Shown here: positions 11,646 through 24,559 of the stretch, piece by piece
Layout: every line of letters starts with the position of its first letter
Position numbering within the stretch: position 1 is the stretch's first letter
From: Physcomitrium patens
Taxonomy: Eukaryota > Streptophyta > Bryopsida > Funariales > Funariaceae
Direction of reading: 5' to 3'
Assembly (NCBI RefSeq): GCF_000002425.4
Contig: NC_037253.1
Span: 9,587,310-9,651,309, forward strand
Length of the DNA stretch: 64,000 bases
Notes under the pieces: model-generated
What the model was told of the DNA's origin: nothing
The model's input: only the letters and a program-made list of their open reading frames with translations
Database searches by the model: none
Translations under genes and position numbers: made by a program

Positions 11646-13877
11646 CATTGGTACACTTCTTTCAAGTTTAGTATTATTATCGTTTTCATCTTTTTTTGAA
11701 TGATAAGATCCAATATTAAATGATTTGAAGGCTTTTTTAGTGGAGTTTTTATTCATGTATGAAAAACATGATACAACTTGTCTTGTAATGAAGAAGATTT
11801 GTATTTTAGAATAAAGCAATCAATCTGTAATATCATATGCTTCACAATTTGATAACTTACAATTAATATCAAGTAGAATGATATTGCATTTATTAGCCAA
11901 TTTCTCTATGGATTACAATATGAGGTAAAGAAATTGATGTTTAACTTATCTGATCCTCAAACATTAAGTTACACAATTTTCTTTGCTGTAAAATATGACA
12001 ATAGATTTTTCAAATTTCAATCTGAGAGTCAGATAAGTCGGCCTCAATGTTACCATAATTTAATAGCAACAGCAATGCCTCCTCAACTCATACATTTAAA
12101 AGTAGAGGATATGCAAATTGATGTGATATGTTTCAAACCTCTTATTGACTAAGAAAAGACTCATCACCATTAGAAAGGATTGTGCTTATATTGTACAGAA
12201 CCTAAGCAGACTACTCAATATTGTTCAAAGAAGCAACGTAATTATAAAATGAAAAGTATGAATGTTAAAGAAGATAATATATAGGAAAATAATTTTGTCT
12301 AACTATAATACAGATCATGTCACTCGAACCTTGTACAATACCTAATGAAGGTCCTATTCTCTCCTTAGAATCCTCTTTTTGTTTTATATTAAATATTATT
12401 TTAGGACCTATACATTACAAAGCCTCTTCCTTGTTAGATTCAAGAGTCTCAATATATTTCTTAGATGAAGAATTTGCTAAAAGACATAACATATCTTTAG
12501 TAAATAAAATTAAAAATATTCATATAAAAGTCATAGATAGTCGCCTATTATCTTTTAGAGATGTTACTCACAAAATCCTTCTTATAGAAGTAATAACTAA
12601 TAGTTATAATAGCTTTGTGGTATTTAATATCAATAGATCTCTTTTTAATCCAATCATTTTAGTAGTTAAAAAAATACAACCCTTGAGTAGATTGGATTTC
12701 TTGTACTCTTGACTTTTCTAAAAATATAACTAAGAGTATTATTAATCAAGTAAAAAATCACAAGTCTAGTATAATTAAATATATGTTTGTAGATGCAAGA
12801 GCTTTCTTGTATGTTATAAAAGAAGGATTATCTTGTGTCATTTATGCCACACCTATTTCTAATGGTGCAAAGATTTCAAGTAATATTCCAAGTCAATATT
12901 AGGATTTTCAAGATGTATTTGAAAAAAAAAATGTGGATACTCTTCCAGAACATTGTCCCTATGAATGCTCAATTGACCTTCAAGAAAGAGTAAAATTGCT
13001 ATTTGGAACAATCTACAATTTATCAAAAAATGAGTTGGCCAAATCCAAAGGGTATATTAAAGAAAATCTAGCTAAGAACTTCATATGCCATTCCAAATCT
13101 CTAATAGAAGTTTTAATTCTATTTGTAAAGAAAAAAGATAGATCATTGCGGATGTATATTGATTATCAAGGACTCAAAAAGATCACCATCAAGAACAAGT
13201 ACCCACTACCTTTAATATTTGGACTTCTTGATCAGTTGAATCAAGCTAAGATCCATACAAAAATAGATCTACGAGGAGCATATAATTTGATATATATCAA
13301 AGAAAGAGATGAATAAAAGATTGTATTTTGAACTAGGTACAGACATTTTGAATATAATGTCATGCCTTTTGGACTTACAAAAGCACCAACAGCTTTTCAA
13401 CATCTTATGAATGATATTTTTTGAGAATTTTTAGACGATTTTTTTGTCTATTATCTAGATGACATCTTGATCTATTCTAAGAATACAAAAGAATATGAAT
13501 TTCATGTTTATCATGTATTACAAAAATTAAGAGATACAAGACTCTATGCCAAGTTAAAAAAAAGTATATATTTTATACTACTCAAGGTGACTTTTTAGAT
13601 TATATCATTTCAAATAATGGACTTATGATGGATCCTAAGAAAATTCAAATTATTATGGATTAGAAGATCTTAAAAATGGTCCGAGATGTCCAATATTTTA
13701 TGGGATTTGCCAATTACTATCAGATCTTTCTCAAGAACTTCTCTCAAATTGCAACTCTACTCACATGTTTGACTTGTAAAGACAAACTTCAATGGAATCA
13801 AGAAGCAAAAGTAGTATTTAAAGTTTTAAAGACAGCCTTTGTTTTTATACCAATCTTGTATCATGTTAACCTCTTGT

Positions 13878-14343
13878 AGAATAGATAAATAAACTTTGTG
13901 GTAAGTTACTGGTTGGTTATTGACAACCTTGAGAATTAGACTGATGGTTAGGCAGTTTAGCTGGTAACAGTAGGTTGTTAGTAGAATAAATGGTTAAGAA
14001 TTCAAAGGATCAAAACCTTTGAAATCCGATGGCCAATGGATCATCTTTTTGGTAGGATAAATAGGTTGAGGAAAGAAAGTTCGAGAGCCAGACTAAGAGT
14101 CGTAAGTCGGAATAAGCTTGGTGCTACCTCTTTATTTTCTTTATTATTTGCTTATGAAGAATGGTGATTGAGAGAAGTATTCTTAAATTGATAATCATAG
14201 AATGGATTATTGGTTGAATTAAGACGAAAGTAGTAAGCCTCGGTGTTTTGTAGTTTGATACTTGATTTCAGATAGCCAGAATATAGTCAATTGTGACACT
14301 AGTAGACCTAATTCATATAACCAATTTTTCCCCGTGTTCAAAC
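13878..14343. mobile_element. about 465-bp insertion inside the chromovirus, solo-LTR-like
   Basis: This segment separates the reverse-transcriptase and RNase H parts of the surrounding element and has a higher GC content than either side. It starts TGTAGAATAG and ends GTGTTCA, so it has TG...CA ends like an LTR. It has no coding capacity. No clear target duplication was seen, so solo LTR is a suggestion only. Confidence 0.45.
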
Positions 14344-16889
14344 CCATCTCTATTATTTCAATTGCTTTAGTCTACTAAAGCTTGAATGCAATGAGAACAA
14401 CACTTCTCTAAGACATTCTTTATAGAAACAAATACATTGGACTTTACTTTGAATGCCATATTATCACAAATAGAAATAGATGATAAACTTCATCTAATAG
14501 CTTTTTATTCAAGAAAATTTTCAACAACCAAGATTAACTATGAGATCTACGATAAATAGCTTCTTGTAATTATGGATTCTTTTCAAGAATAGCGTCATTA
14601 TCTAGAAGGCACTTCTACTCCAATCACTATGTATATGGATCACAAGAATCTCAAGTATTTCTTATGAGTTCATATTTTGAATCATCTCCAAGCTTGTTGG
14701 ATCATGTCTTTGTCAAGATTTGAGTTTAATATCACTTATTGGCCAAGAAAACAACAATGTTTGTCTAATGTAATTTTTAGACATTCTTATCTTATATCTA
14801 AAGAGAGAAATGCAGCTTTTGATTAACAAAGGAAAATTTTATTGAAGCCAAAATAATTTCATCTCTGAGCAATGAAATCAACATTGACTTTTGATTCAAT
14901 TTTTCTCAAACAAATTCAATCAAGTATGTCCTTTAATTCTCTTGTTTATGATATTAAGAATACTTCTTCTAAGTCTCGTGATATTTCTAAATTTGAGTTT
15001 AAGAACAACCTACTTTATTTCAAAGGATGCTTATATGTGCCACAAAAAGAAGCATGTTTACATGTTCTTCAAGTACATCACGATTTTTTAGCAGTAGGAC
15101 ATTTTAGATACTACAAGACTCTTGAGCTAATATCTAGAGATTTTTGGTGGTTGCAAATGTGGAAGGCTATAAAAGACTTTGTTCAATTGTGTGACATTTG
15201 TTTAAGGTCAAAAATTCCTAGGCATCAACCTTATGGACTTCTTCAACTATTACCTATTCCAAAACAAATATAGTCTTCTATTTCTATGGATTTTATTATG
15301 GATCTTTGAGTCTCAAAATCATGTGATTCTATATTTGTGATAATAGATCATTTTATCAAAATGGCATATTTTGTACCATGTACAAAACCTATCAGAGGTG
15401 AAGAAATTGCCAAGCTTTTCCTTGACAATATCTATCGATATCATGGATTGTCAAAAGATATTATATCAACTAAGAAGACTCAATTTATATCAAGATTTTG
15501 GAGAACTCTTTTTAAGATTTTAAAGGTGGACATAAAGCTTTTTTTGTCCTTTCATCTTCAAATTGATGGATAGACAAAGTATATAAATCAAGTTTTGGAG
15601 CAATACTTAAGGTGTACCATCAATTATCAACAAGACAATTGAAGAACCCTCTTGCTATTGGCAGAGTTTGCTTATAATAATACAATGCATTCTTCTATGC
15701 AATAAATATCTTTTTTTGCCAATTATGGTTATCATCCATGATTTGATACTTTTGAGTTTTTAAAAGTTGATAATCTTACAACAGAAGGTTTAAAAAATCA
15801 TTTGTCAAAGCTACATGCAACAATGAAGGTGTAATTAAACGAAGCTCAAGAACAACAAAAAATCAACATAGATGCCTATCAAAAAGAACAACCACAATTC
15901 AATGTAGGTGACAAGATATAGTTGCTTCATTGTAATATCAAGACTACTCGTTTTTGTGATAAGTTGTACTACCACAAGCTTGGACCTTTTTCTATTTGTG
16001 GACAAATCAATCCAATTGTTTATCGAGTATATCTACTACAAGCAATAAAGATCCATCTTGTCTTTCACGTATCTCTTCTTGAATCATACAAGACTATGAA
16101 GATACTCAGAAGAAGACAAGCTTTACTTCTTCCTATAGAAGTGGACAATAATCAAGAGTTTGAAGTAGAAGAAATTCTAGACTGAAAGAGATGCCAAAAT
16201 AAATTAGAATATCTTTTCCATTGGAATGGATATGATATTAGTGAATGTACATGGGAGCCAATAAAGAATCTTACAAATATAGCAAAGGTGGTGGAGGCTT
16301 TTCATTGACAACATCCTTCCAAATCAAAATAAAAAATAGTAAGTCTTTGCTATAAAAGAAATAAGGTCTAGGGAAGATTGTATTTTATCTTCTATCTTTT
16401 TTTGTAGCTTCTGTATATTTGTGACGCTAAGAAGATGGAAAGCCAATAATTATTAGATTCAACTCAAGAGCTTTCATTTGTGGACTTATTAGACAAGATA
16501 TTGCAATTGTTACAACTTTTAAGATGACAAAATCAAGATGAAGTTCTTCAAGAACAACATATCCTTCTTCAAATAGAAGGTGAAATACAATAAGTTTGAT
16601 ATCACAACCTTGGAAGAGACTCTCAATGTTTGATAATTTTATTAGAAATAAGAACAATTCCTAATGGTATTTCAAATATTTTATTTGAAGCAAGTTACGA
16701 AGGCCTGAACAATGACCAAATAATAGGGTGGTCTTGTCGCCCTGATATGGGATACTATCAATGGCTGAGAGGGCCTATCAACTATCATCAAAGAGAACAA
16801 AGATTGAAGAATGTGGCAAATACAATTCATCGCATCTTAGATTTTTTCAACATATAAAAATCGCTTCTCATGGAACTTATCTCTAGAAG

Positions 16890-17448
16890 GAGAGATAATA
16901 TCACGAACATATACATGTAAACCAATAATTACCTACATGATTAGATAAAAGTAGGTAAAAGTAGATTAATTCCATAATAACTTCTATAGAAACTTCTTAA
17001 AAGCTTTATAGACACTGCTTTGACTTTATAGGTGTCTATAATTGACTTTTTAGATTAGAAACATGATCAACAAGTCGGCCATGTGCCACACATATTGGTA
17101 GTTAGAAGAATAAGCTAATTGTGTGGCCCACATGTAAAAAACTTGTCTTATAAGCTAAGGCATGTATCCTCCAAAGTCAACATATATTAGAGGTCATATA
17201 GAACATTGCGACATAGCTACTAGTTAGATAATATATATAGAGGCAACAATGAAGCCCTCTTCATTCTTGTCAACTCCTTTCTTGCTTCTAGTCTAGAGTT
17301 AAGAATCTCTAGTTTCCTTCTCTTTTAGCAATAGCCATCTAGTTTTCTTTTAATATACATATTACTTTATTTTTATTTTGTCACTTTTCTTTTAATAAAA
17401 TTTTTTCAAGTTTATGCATCTTCTTCCAATGCATGTCCTTGACACAAA
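16890..17448 (+). repeat. 3' terminal repeat of the chromovirus
   Basis: Starts near TATCACGAACATATACATG (inferred) and ends CCTTGACA. The last 220 bases align with the 5' repeat. The exact start is uncertain because the 5' partner is recognisable only over its last 210 bases. Confidence 0.6.
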
Positions 17449-18615
17449 GCTAAAATTATATGATATATTATTCGCCAATGCATATAATACAAAAGATTTA
17501 ATTCTAAAAATTTTTAAAAAATCTTAAATGCTCAAATATCTAAATGATTTTTAAATTATTTTTACTTAAAAATTCGACTTTATAAAGCAATATCAAATTA
17601 AAAACTAAAATAAAAATAATTATTTAAAAATATTAATAGATTATCTTTAAATATACATTATTTGACTAAATATTATTTGAAATAGATTACAAATTCTAAG
17701 ATTTAGAAATATTTTTGTAAAGTATAGAAATTCATTACTAATAATTTTAAGTTTATGTAACTTTATTAATTTTATTCTATCACTAATTTTTTCTTATTGA
17801 ATAAAAACCACATATTTATTTAGTTGAAAATACTATGTTATAAAAAATTATTATTTATCTATACAAGATAAGAATCTACCAAATTAAAGACATCTAATAG
17901 AAACATTTTAAAAATATAGATAGAATACAAATTGGTTAGCTTAAGACTTACTATGTTAGTTCCAACTAAATCCATATGGAAGTCTATTCTATTACAACTT
18001 ATTACTTAATAGACTTAGGCTCTACTAAAAAAGCTATAAGAAATGCAAGTAAAAAAATAAATAATAAAAAAATAAACTATATATTTTGATATGAAATATT
18101 ATTTTAAAATATATTAATATTTATTATGGAAGGACTAATTAGCAATAAGTTTTAGATTCAATACAAAAAAAATCTTAAAATAAACTACATTACTCAAAGA
18201 AGTTTGAAAAAACCTAAATCAAATAAGATAAACTAAGATTAAAAAATTTAAAAATATATTTAATTTGGAATGATACCTCTTCTCTTCTTCTCTCACCATG
18301 GTATCACACTAGAGACTAAGTCTTCTACAATAAATTGATCCTTATTTAATCAACAATCATGTATACTTTTTATATTTTAAAATATATAATTAAATAAAAA
18401 AAATGTTAAATAGATCCAAGCTTTTACAAAAATTATCCACCCATCTTAACTATCATGAAAAAAACAAACAAACAAACAAAGAAAAAAGAAAAAAGAAAAA
18501 ATGACCTCTAGATTCATTTCACTAATAATAGATCCAAAACCAATGAAAACCAATCTCATTCATCATGACTATCATATTGTTCACCATGGACAAGTCTATT
18601 TAATATTCCTCTAAA
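17449..18615. other. AT-rich intergenic DNA
   Basis: No coding sequence, RNA gene or repeat pair recognised. Short A-rich runs occur near 18480-18500. Confidence 0.55.
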
Positions 18616-18630
18616 TAAATGATGTGTGTG

Positions 18631-18683
<53 letters not shown>

Positions 18684-18757
18684 ATTCATATATACACACT
18701 CAACCATTTTGTTTATTAATAAATATATTTAAATACCCACCCATTCTAAATAAATGA

Positions 18758-18803
<46 letters not shown>

Positions 18804-18837
18804 AGTGTATGTGTGTGTGTGTGTGTTTATTCATATA
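18616..18837. repeat. tandemly duplicated unit carrying TA/TG microsatellites
   Basis: A unit of roughly 120-130 bases starting AAATAAATGATGTGTGTG occurs twice in tandem. Each copy has a (TA)n run, a (TG)n run and then TTTATTCATATA. The first copy continues through ACCATTTTGTTTATTAAT to ACCCACCCATT. The matching tail of the second copy now lies at 20423-20478, beyond the inserted transposon. Confidence 0.85.
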
Positions 18838-20422
18838 CAGTGTCAAACAAAACCGAGTACAAAATCTGAAGTGCCAACTTTCAAGAGCAATTACAGAAAT
18901 TTCAATGATTGCTTTATAAATTTGAAAGTTACATGGAATAATACACACAGTCTTGTACACATGTACAAAGTTGCACATCAAATTGATAACTAAACATCCT
19001 TCTACAAAGTCAAATCAACAACTATGTCTTGTACTCAGTATTGTTCAAAGAAAATCTTCAAACTTCAATATTTAGTCCAATAACCTTTTGCTTCCAAAAC
19101 AGCTGAAATCCTTCTTGGCATACTTTTGTATAGTTTCTCACAATCTTTTGCATCAAAACTAGGGTAAATACTACAAATATTCTCCCACAATTCTTGAACA
19201 CTTCTTGGCCTTGGAGTGACTTGGCTTAAACGCTGTTTGAGAAGGGTCCAAAAATATTCCATTGGATTCAAATCTGGAGATTGAGTTGGCCATCGAAGGA
19301 GCTGAAATGGCTGTGAAGCGAGCCAAAACTGAACACTTTTTGCCGTATGTTTGGAATCATTATCATATTGAAAAACCACCTTAGTAGGATCTAAGTTGTA
19401 ATTCTGTGTGATACTTTGCAAGTAGGTTTCTAAAATTTTTTTTGTACAAGTATTGCTCCATTCTACCTTCAATTTGATACCAAGCACCCGGCCCAAAAGC
19501 AGTCATAGAACCCCAAATCATAATTGAACCACCACCATGTTTGACAGTTTGACTAACATGTTTAGGTCCAGGTCGTTCTCCTTCTCTCAACCAACACCAA
19601 GACCTACCATCTGAGTTGATTAGGTTAATCTTTGTCTCATCACTGAAAATAACCCGTCTCCAATCATCAACGGTCTAATTTTTGTATTTATGAGCAAAAC
19701 TCAACCTTGCAAGAATATGTCTTTTGGCAAGTAGAGGCTTCTTTTGTTGCACACAAGCACCCAAACCAGCTTCTCTCAAACCACGCCTCAAGGTGATGTC
19801 TGAGAAGTGTTTACCTGTTTTTTCTCGAAGTTGTTTTGCAACTGCACTTGCCGTTTTGAGACAACCAACAGTAACAAGGTGCACACCAAGTCGCTTCTCT
19901 TGCTCTCCTAAAACCTTTGGACGTCGTCCTCTTTGCTTTTCTATTTCACCACTAATCTCCCTCCTCAGATGAGCTACTGAAGACTGACTCATTCCAAGTG
20001 AGTCTGCAACTTTTTTTGTAGAAACACCACTCCTAAGCTGCACCAATGCTTGGTGCTTCAATGATTCACACAACTGAGGCATAGAGATACAATTGACAAA
20101 TCAACTTTCACTATAGATAGTACACAACAAGAGCAATACAACAAACAAAAAATGCCCTCAAATCTTGCAACAAGGAGTGTACATTGAAATTTCGAAATTC
20201 AGCAAGAAGAAGCAACCAAAACTGAGTATGCACGTCTGTGTGCTTCTACAACACTTTTCTCATAAAACCTACCTCAAATGATAATGAGATTTTTCATCCA
20301 TATAGAGGATTGGATGAATACACACAATAAAAAAGTAATTCTATCAATTGACTTATGTGTCAGTTGGAAGGATCAATGAACTATGAGTGTTCAGATTTTG
20401 TACTCGGTTTTGTTTGTCACTG
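18838..20422 (-). mobile_element. Tc1-family (DD34E) DNA transposon
   Basis: The 1585-bp element is bounded by 33-bp terminal inverted repeats that differ at one position (beginning CAGTG), each flanked by TA. Removing the element and one TA restores TTTATTCATATATACACA, identical to the first copy of the surrounding tandem repeat at about 18687-18704. This is direct evidence of a TA target duplication. The element encodes one transposase on the minus strand (separate entry). The near-identical ends and only two coding lesions suggest a fairly recent insertion. Its base composition is richer in GC than the AT-rich flank. Confidence 0.95.
19065..20082 (-). pseudogene. Tc1-type transposase, two lesions
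   Basis: Starts with ATG at 20080-20082. Residues 1-60 form a helix-turn-helix DNA-binding region (STKKVADSLGMSQSSVAHLRR), followed by a GRRPK hook-like motif and a second HTH. The catalytic core shows IFSDETK (first Asp), FQYDNDSKHTAK (second Asp) and SPDLNPMEYFW (Glu). There are exactly 34 residues between the second Asp and the Glu, hence DD34E. The total would be near 338 residues, normal for Tc1. The frame has an in-frame TAG at 19675-19677 and a one-base shift at the run of eight T's at 19436-19443 (A's in the coding strand), so it is probably inactive. DD34E Tc1 enzymes are common in animals and fungi; plant mariner-like enzymes are usually DD39D. Confidence 0.9.
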
Positions 20423-20957
20423 TATACACACCCAACCATTTTGTTTATTAATAAATACATTTAAACACCCACCCATTCCATAAGGCTTGGTAAGGAAGGA
20501 AGGGAAATGGCGGGTACTCCGGCAGCACAAGAGTAGAATGTGCCCAATTGCAGCAGCACCGACGTGGATGTAGGGCGTGGAATTTGTGAGGACTCGGAGG
20601 CATGGAATGGATGTGAGGTCGGGAGGGCGTGGGTTTTCATGTGGAAATCAGGGCCCATGTCCATGACTGGTGGACACCAGCAGCTGGACCCCTCCACCGT
20701 GGATGTGGCGAATGCCCCCGCAGCGTCCCACCCGCGAATGGATGACGGATAGAGCTTGCCGCTCTCGCCCGGCCCGGCCCTGCCCCGCCCTTCCCCCATC
20801 TTATCTGATTCCAATCCCCGCTTGTGGCTTGGAAGACCTTCGCCATGGCACATATCAAGCACCCGTGTACCCCACCTCCCCTCCGTAGCATCATCGACCC
20901 CCATTGCACCCCCCTCCCTCTCTTGCTCCGGCAAGCCTCTTGCTGGATCTCTTCCCC
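20423..20957. promoter_or_regulatory. probable GapA promoter and 5' leader
   Basis: The first 55 bases are the tail of the tandem repeat. GC-rich DNA then leads to the GapA start. A CTTATC at 20800-20805 (reverse of the I-box GATAAG of light-regulated plant genes) and a CCAAT at 20811-20815 are visible, followed by a C/T-rich stretch (about 20860-20957) that looks like a leader. The motifs are short, so their role is an inference. Confidence 0.35.
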
Positions 20958-23201
20958 ATGGCTTCCACCGCGTTCGCCGCGGCCACTGCACCCAGCTCTG
21001 CCTCCCTCAAGGTACCATTCGTCTCCTGTACTTGGCTGCATTGCGTTTTTGTCGATGTCTGTGGTCATGCATTTCTCCTGGAGTACGTTGATCATGTCCT
21101 AGTGGGGCGAGGTCATGGATGCGACGCTAGTAATTGTCTGAGCAGTGTGTTAGAATTCCTTTTTCTTGGTTCAGTTAGTTGAGAATGTGGGTCGACGAGT
21201 TCGTCTTCGTCTACAATTCGTGAAATGCGCACTGAATTGCCGTCGTTTGGTTGATTGGTTCGTCGTTATGTGTTGTTGAGATTGGTAGTCGTTGTAGGAG
21301 ATGCATTGTTGTCCATAGTGGGTGCAGGAGATGGTATTCGGCTGAGTCTGTTCTAGGTGGTTCTATAGTTGATGCGGTTGTGAGATTTGGATTAAAAGCT
21401 AAATGAATTGAAGAATCGAAACCCAAATCCAGAAGGTGGTATTGCAAACTTTGGACGCTACTGCACGGAATCTACTGATACTTATTAAGTATTGAGTGTT
21501 TTGCATATTATATGGTCCAGCTCCTATGCGCATCCTTATCTATTCAGGATGCGATTCACTGAGAAGGATGTGTTGCCTGGGTTTCGACGCGAATTATGAG
21601 TGGTGCAACCCAGAGGCTTCGGAGACAGGGTTGCCCAAAGATGTCTGGAGCATGGAATTATTTGCTAGTCATTCCGTATGGACCCGAACTCACATTTTTT
21701 GTTTCTGCAGGTTGCTGGATGTAATGGATTCTCCGACTTCTCCGGAATGAAGAGCACCAACGCTGTCACATTTGGCAAGCGCTCCGATGACCTCGCCACC
21801 ATTGTATCAGCTCAGTCCGCAGTGGTATGACATTTGAGTTGCGACTAATTGACTTCATCTTTGCGGTTCGATGAGTCTTCCTCATTTTGTACGCTGTGTA
21901 ACGTGAATCAATCTTGTTATGAAATCCAGTTGCTGGTGCATGTTCACATCGGTTAATCATTTGACTGGTTGTGGTGTAGGCTGCCAGCTCCGGCGCCACC
22001 AGGGCCGTCACCGAGGCCAAGATTAAGGTCGCCATCAATGGATTCGGACGCATCGGTCGTAACTTCGTCCGCTGCTGGCATGGGAGGAAGGACTCACCCT
22101 TGGATATTGTTGTCATCAACGACACCGGAGGCGTGAAGCAGGCGTCTCATTTGTTGAAGTACGACTCCATGCTCGGGACATTCGATGCCGATGTTAAGGT
22201 GGAGGGCAATGACGCCATCAGCGTGGACGGCAAGGTCATCAAGGTGGTGTCCGACAGGAACCCACTCAACTTGCCATGGGGGTAAGTACGCGTTGATGAC
22301 TCTACCCCCGGCCATTCGCTGTAGGATCTCGTACTGCTCAATTCCTGTATGTCAATGTCTCATTTCAACCTCACATCCACCGAGTTGAAAAACAGTTCAC
22401 GAATCATGAGCTGACAGTGCTCACACGTTGTTGTTGTTGATACTCATCAGGGACATGGACATCGATCTCGTCATCGAGGGAACCGGAGTGTTTGTGGACG
22501 AGGCCGGTGCTGGCAAGCACATCCAGGCTGGAGCCAAGAAGGTATTGATCACCGCTCCAGGCAAGGGTCCCATCCCTACCTACGTGGTGGGAGTGAATGA
22601 GCAAGACTACAAGCACTCTGACACCATCATCAGCAACGCCTCCTGCACCACCAACTGCTTGGCACCCTTCGTGAAGGTGTTGGATGAGAAGTTCGGCATC
22701 ATCAAGGGTACCATGACGACCACTCACTCATACACCGGTGACCAGAGGCTGCTGGATGCGTCCCACCGCGATTTGAGGAGGGCTCGCGCTGCTGCTCTCA
22801 ACATTGTGCCCACCTCCACGGGAGCTGCCAAGGCCGTGGCGTTGGTGCTGCCCAACTTGAAGGGCAAGATCAACGGAATTGCCCTGCGTGTGCCAACCCC
22901 AAACGTGTCGGTTGTGGACTTGGTCGTCCAGGTGGAGAAGAAGACCTCCGCCGAAGAGGTGAATCAGGCATTCAGGGATGCCTGCAACACCGACCAGCTG
23001 AAGGGTGTGTTGGCAGTGTGCGACGAGCCACTCGTGTCAGTAGACTTCAGGTGCACTGATGTGTCATCGACCGTGGACTCATCTTTGACAATGGTGATGG
23101 GAGAAGACATGGTGAAGGTTGTTGCGTGGTACGATAACGAGTGGGGATACTCCCAGAGGGTGGTTGATTTGGCAAACCTTGTTGCTGAGAAGTGGCAATA
23201 G
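20958..23201 (+). CDS. GAPA: plastid NADP-dependent glyceraldehyde-3-phosphate dehydrogenase, subunit A
   Basis: Four exons: 20958-21011, 21711-21824, 21980-22281, 22451-23201; 406 residues. Catalyses reduction of 1,3-bisphosphoglycerate to glyceraldehyde-3-phosphate in the Calvin-Benson cycle in the chloroplast stroma. Residues 1 to about 70 are a Ser/Ala-rich transit peptide ([18 protein letters not shown]...), spread over exons 1-2 and the start of exon 3. The mature part opens with [14 protein letters not shown] (Rossmann nucleotide-binding motif). The catalytic cysteine is at 222 in SNASCTTNC and the histidine at 249 in [13 protein letters not shown]. The end is [24 protein letters not shown]. 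There is no C-terminal CP12-like extension, so it is GapA and not GapB. All introns are GT-AG with consistent phases (0, 0, 2). The start ATG is the only one giving a transit peptide. Confidence 0.97.
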
Positions 23202-23938
23202 ATCTCTTCATGTAACAATTGCAGGCGAAGTTCAATTTTAGTGCAGCTGCAGTCCCGGATTGATTACTTTGAATCTGGATGTCGCTGGTTCTTTGTATGG
23301 TTTTACGTCACTCCTATTTATCCTAGTGTAGGTCCGATGTAGCGAGTGATGGAATGGTTCAATACTCGAATAGACGGGTTTGCAATTGCAAATGTGTCTT
23401 GAAAGTGGAAACGAACTTCAAATAGTGCGTCCCAACCTGTATTAATTCGTCCATCTAATCTATCCGCCACCTCGAAAATGGGAATTTTTTTTCTTACTTC
23501 AACTGCCTACTGTCTGCATAAATCTCGCCTTAAGCCCGTGCATTCGTCGGAAAATTTTCCTTATTTTCAAATACCCTGATCATGTTGGAGACTTACGAAA
23601 GTGCTGCGAAAGTGACAGTACCCTGTTTCTTATCACCACATATTCTATTGGCTATTGTTAAATTTCTGTGATATATCCATCCAGACTACATACTTAGCTG
23701 CCTCGTACACAATCCATATTCACACCATGTAACTAATCACATAACATCCAGTACTTTGGAGAGAAAAAGAAGACAACTTTCACTTCTAGATGTTACCATC
23801 ACATCCTCTTTAGAGTGTAAGAAAATAACTTGAGAATAGATTTCGTAAGGAGAAATATATTAACAAGAAGTAACTTTTTTTTTTCAAATTATTTGAATTT
23901 CTTAAATTGAGTATGGTAGACATCGTCGCACCGTCACG

Positions 23939-23972
<34 letters not shown>
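23939..23972. repeat. poly(A) run of 34
   Basis: Uninterrupted A's, bounded by GTCACG and TGTTGC. It could be the tail of a retroposed sequence or a simple mononucleotide repeat. No target duplication was seen. Confidence 0.9.
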
Positions 23973-23974
<2 letters not shown>

Positions 23975-24559
23975 TTGCTTTTTCGATGCTTTTCTGATAC
24001 TTTGCTAGCTTTCGACCACAAACACTGTCCTCTTTTGCATGCTTATTCTTTTTTATGTCGTCTTTCCAGTGCTCTGACGATGTCTTTTGGACCACTGCAC
24101 GCCACTGCAGAGCAAGGTTCATTCTATGCCTTAGGCTTCACTTCGGCATAAGCTCAGGCCCGAGAAATCACAATTCGAACCAATGGTGTCGGTTATGCTC
24201 CACACGGTCATCGGTTTCCGTGGTCACATGGTCCCCAAGTCCTAAAGCCGAGTCGGGGAGGGAACAGTTAACTCTTTCCAATAACAAAGTGGGCGTTCGT
24301 CACATGCCCATCACATGCCCGATGTGGCATGGTCACAGGCGAAAAGGTGGGCATGAGGGAAGTGTTGGGAATGACAAGGTCACCTTAAGCCGTGAAATCC
24401 TATAGCTAGACTGGCTCCAATCTATCCTTTCTACCAACCCTTCCCAGCCGACGCTGGCCCGTGCTTCGGTGCCAGTCCTGCGATACAAGGGCTTGGTGAT
24501 GCTCTGGAACCCATCATCTCGTTCCCCAAGCTCCCACGTTCCCTCTACTGCTGCCTTCC

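Larger units (their letters stand above)
10905..17448 (+). mobile_element. Ty3-type chromovirus (LTR retrotransposon), fossil
   Basis: The parts run in Ty3 order on the plus strand: gag remnants (about 11340-12250), protease-like segment (12317-12712), reverse transcriptase (12930-13880), RNase H (14340-14820), integrase with its zinc-binding N-terminus (14872-15573 and on to about 16100), and a chromodomain at about 16185-16310. The chromodomain reads LEYLFHWNGYD and later TWEPIKNLTN. The terminal repeats align over about 210 bases at 10905-11113 and at about 17225-17448; the 3' copy probably begins near 16890. By eye they differ at roughly one position in seven, so the insertion is old. The element is broken, with more than ten breaks, and carries a foreign insertion of about 465 bases. 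Confidence 0.85.

Noticed and set aside
20461-21102. Several long overlapping open frames on both strands around the GapA leader and first exon
   Set aside because: They are by-products of GC-rich DNA. No family motif is present, and the GapA transit-peptide frame explains the only coding part.
22094-23235. Minus-strand open frames opposite GapA
   Set aside because: Shadows of the conserved GapA frame; no independent motif.
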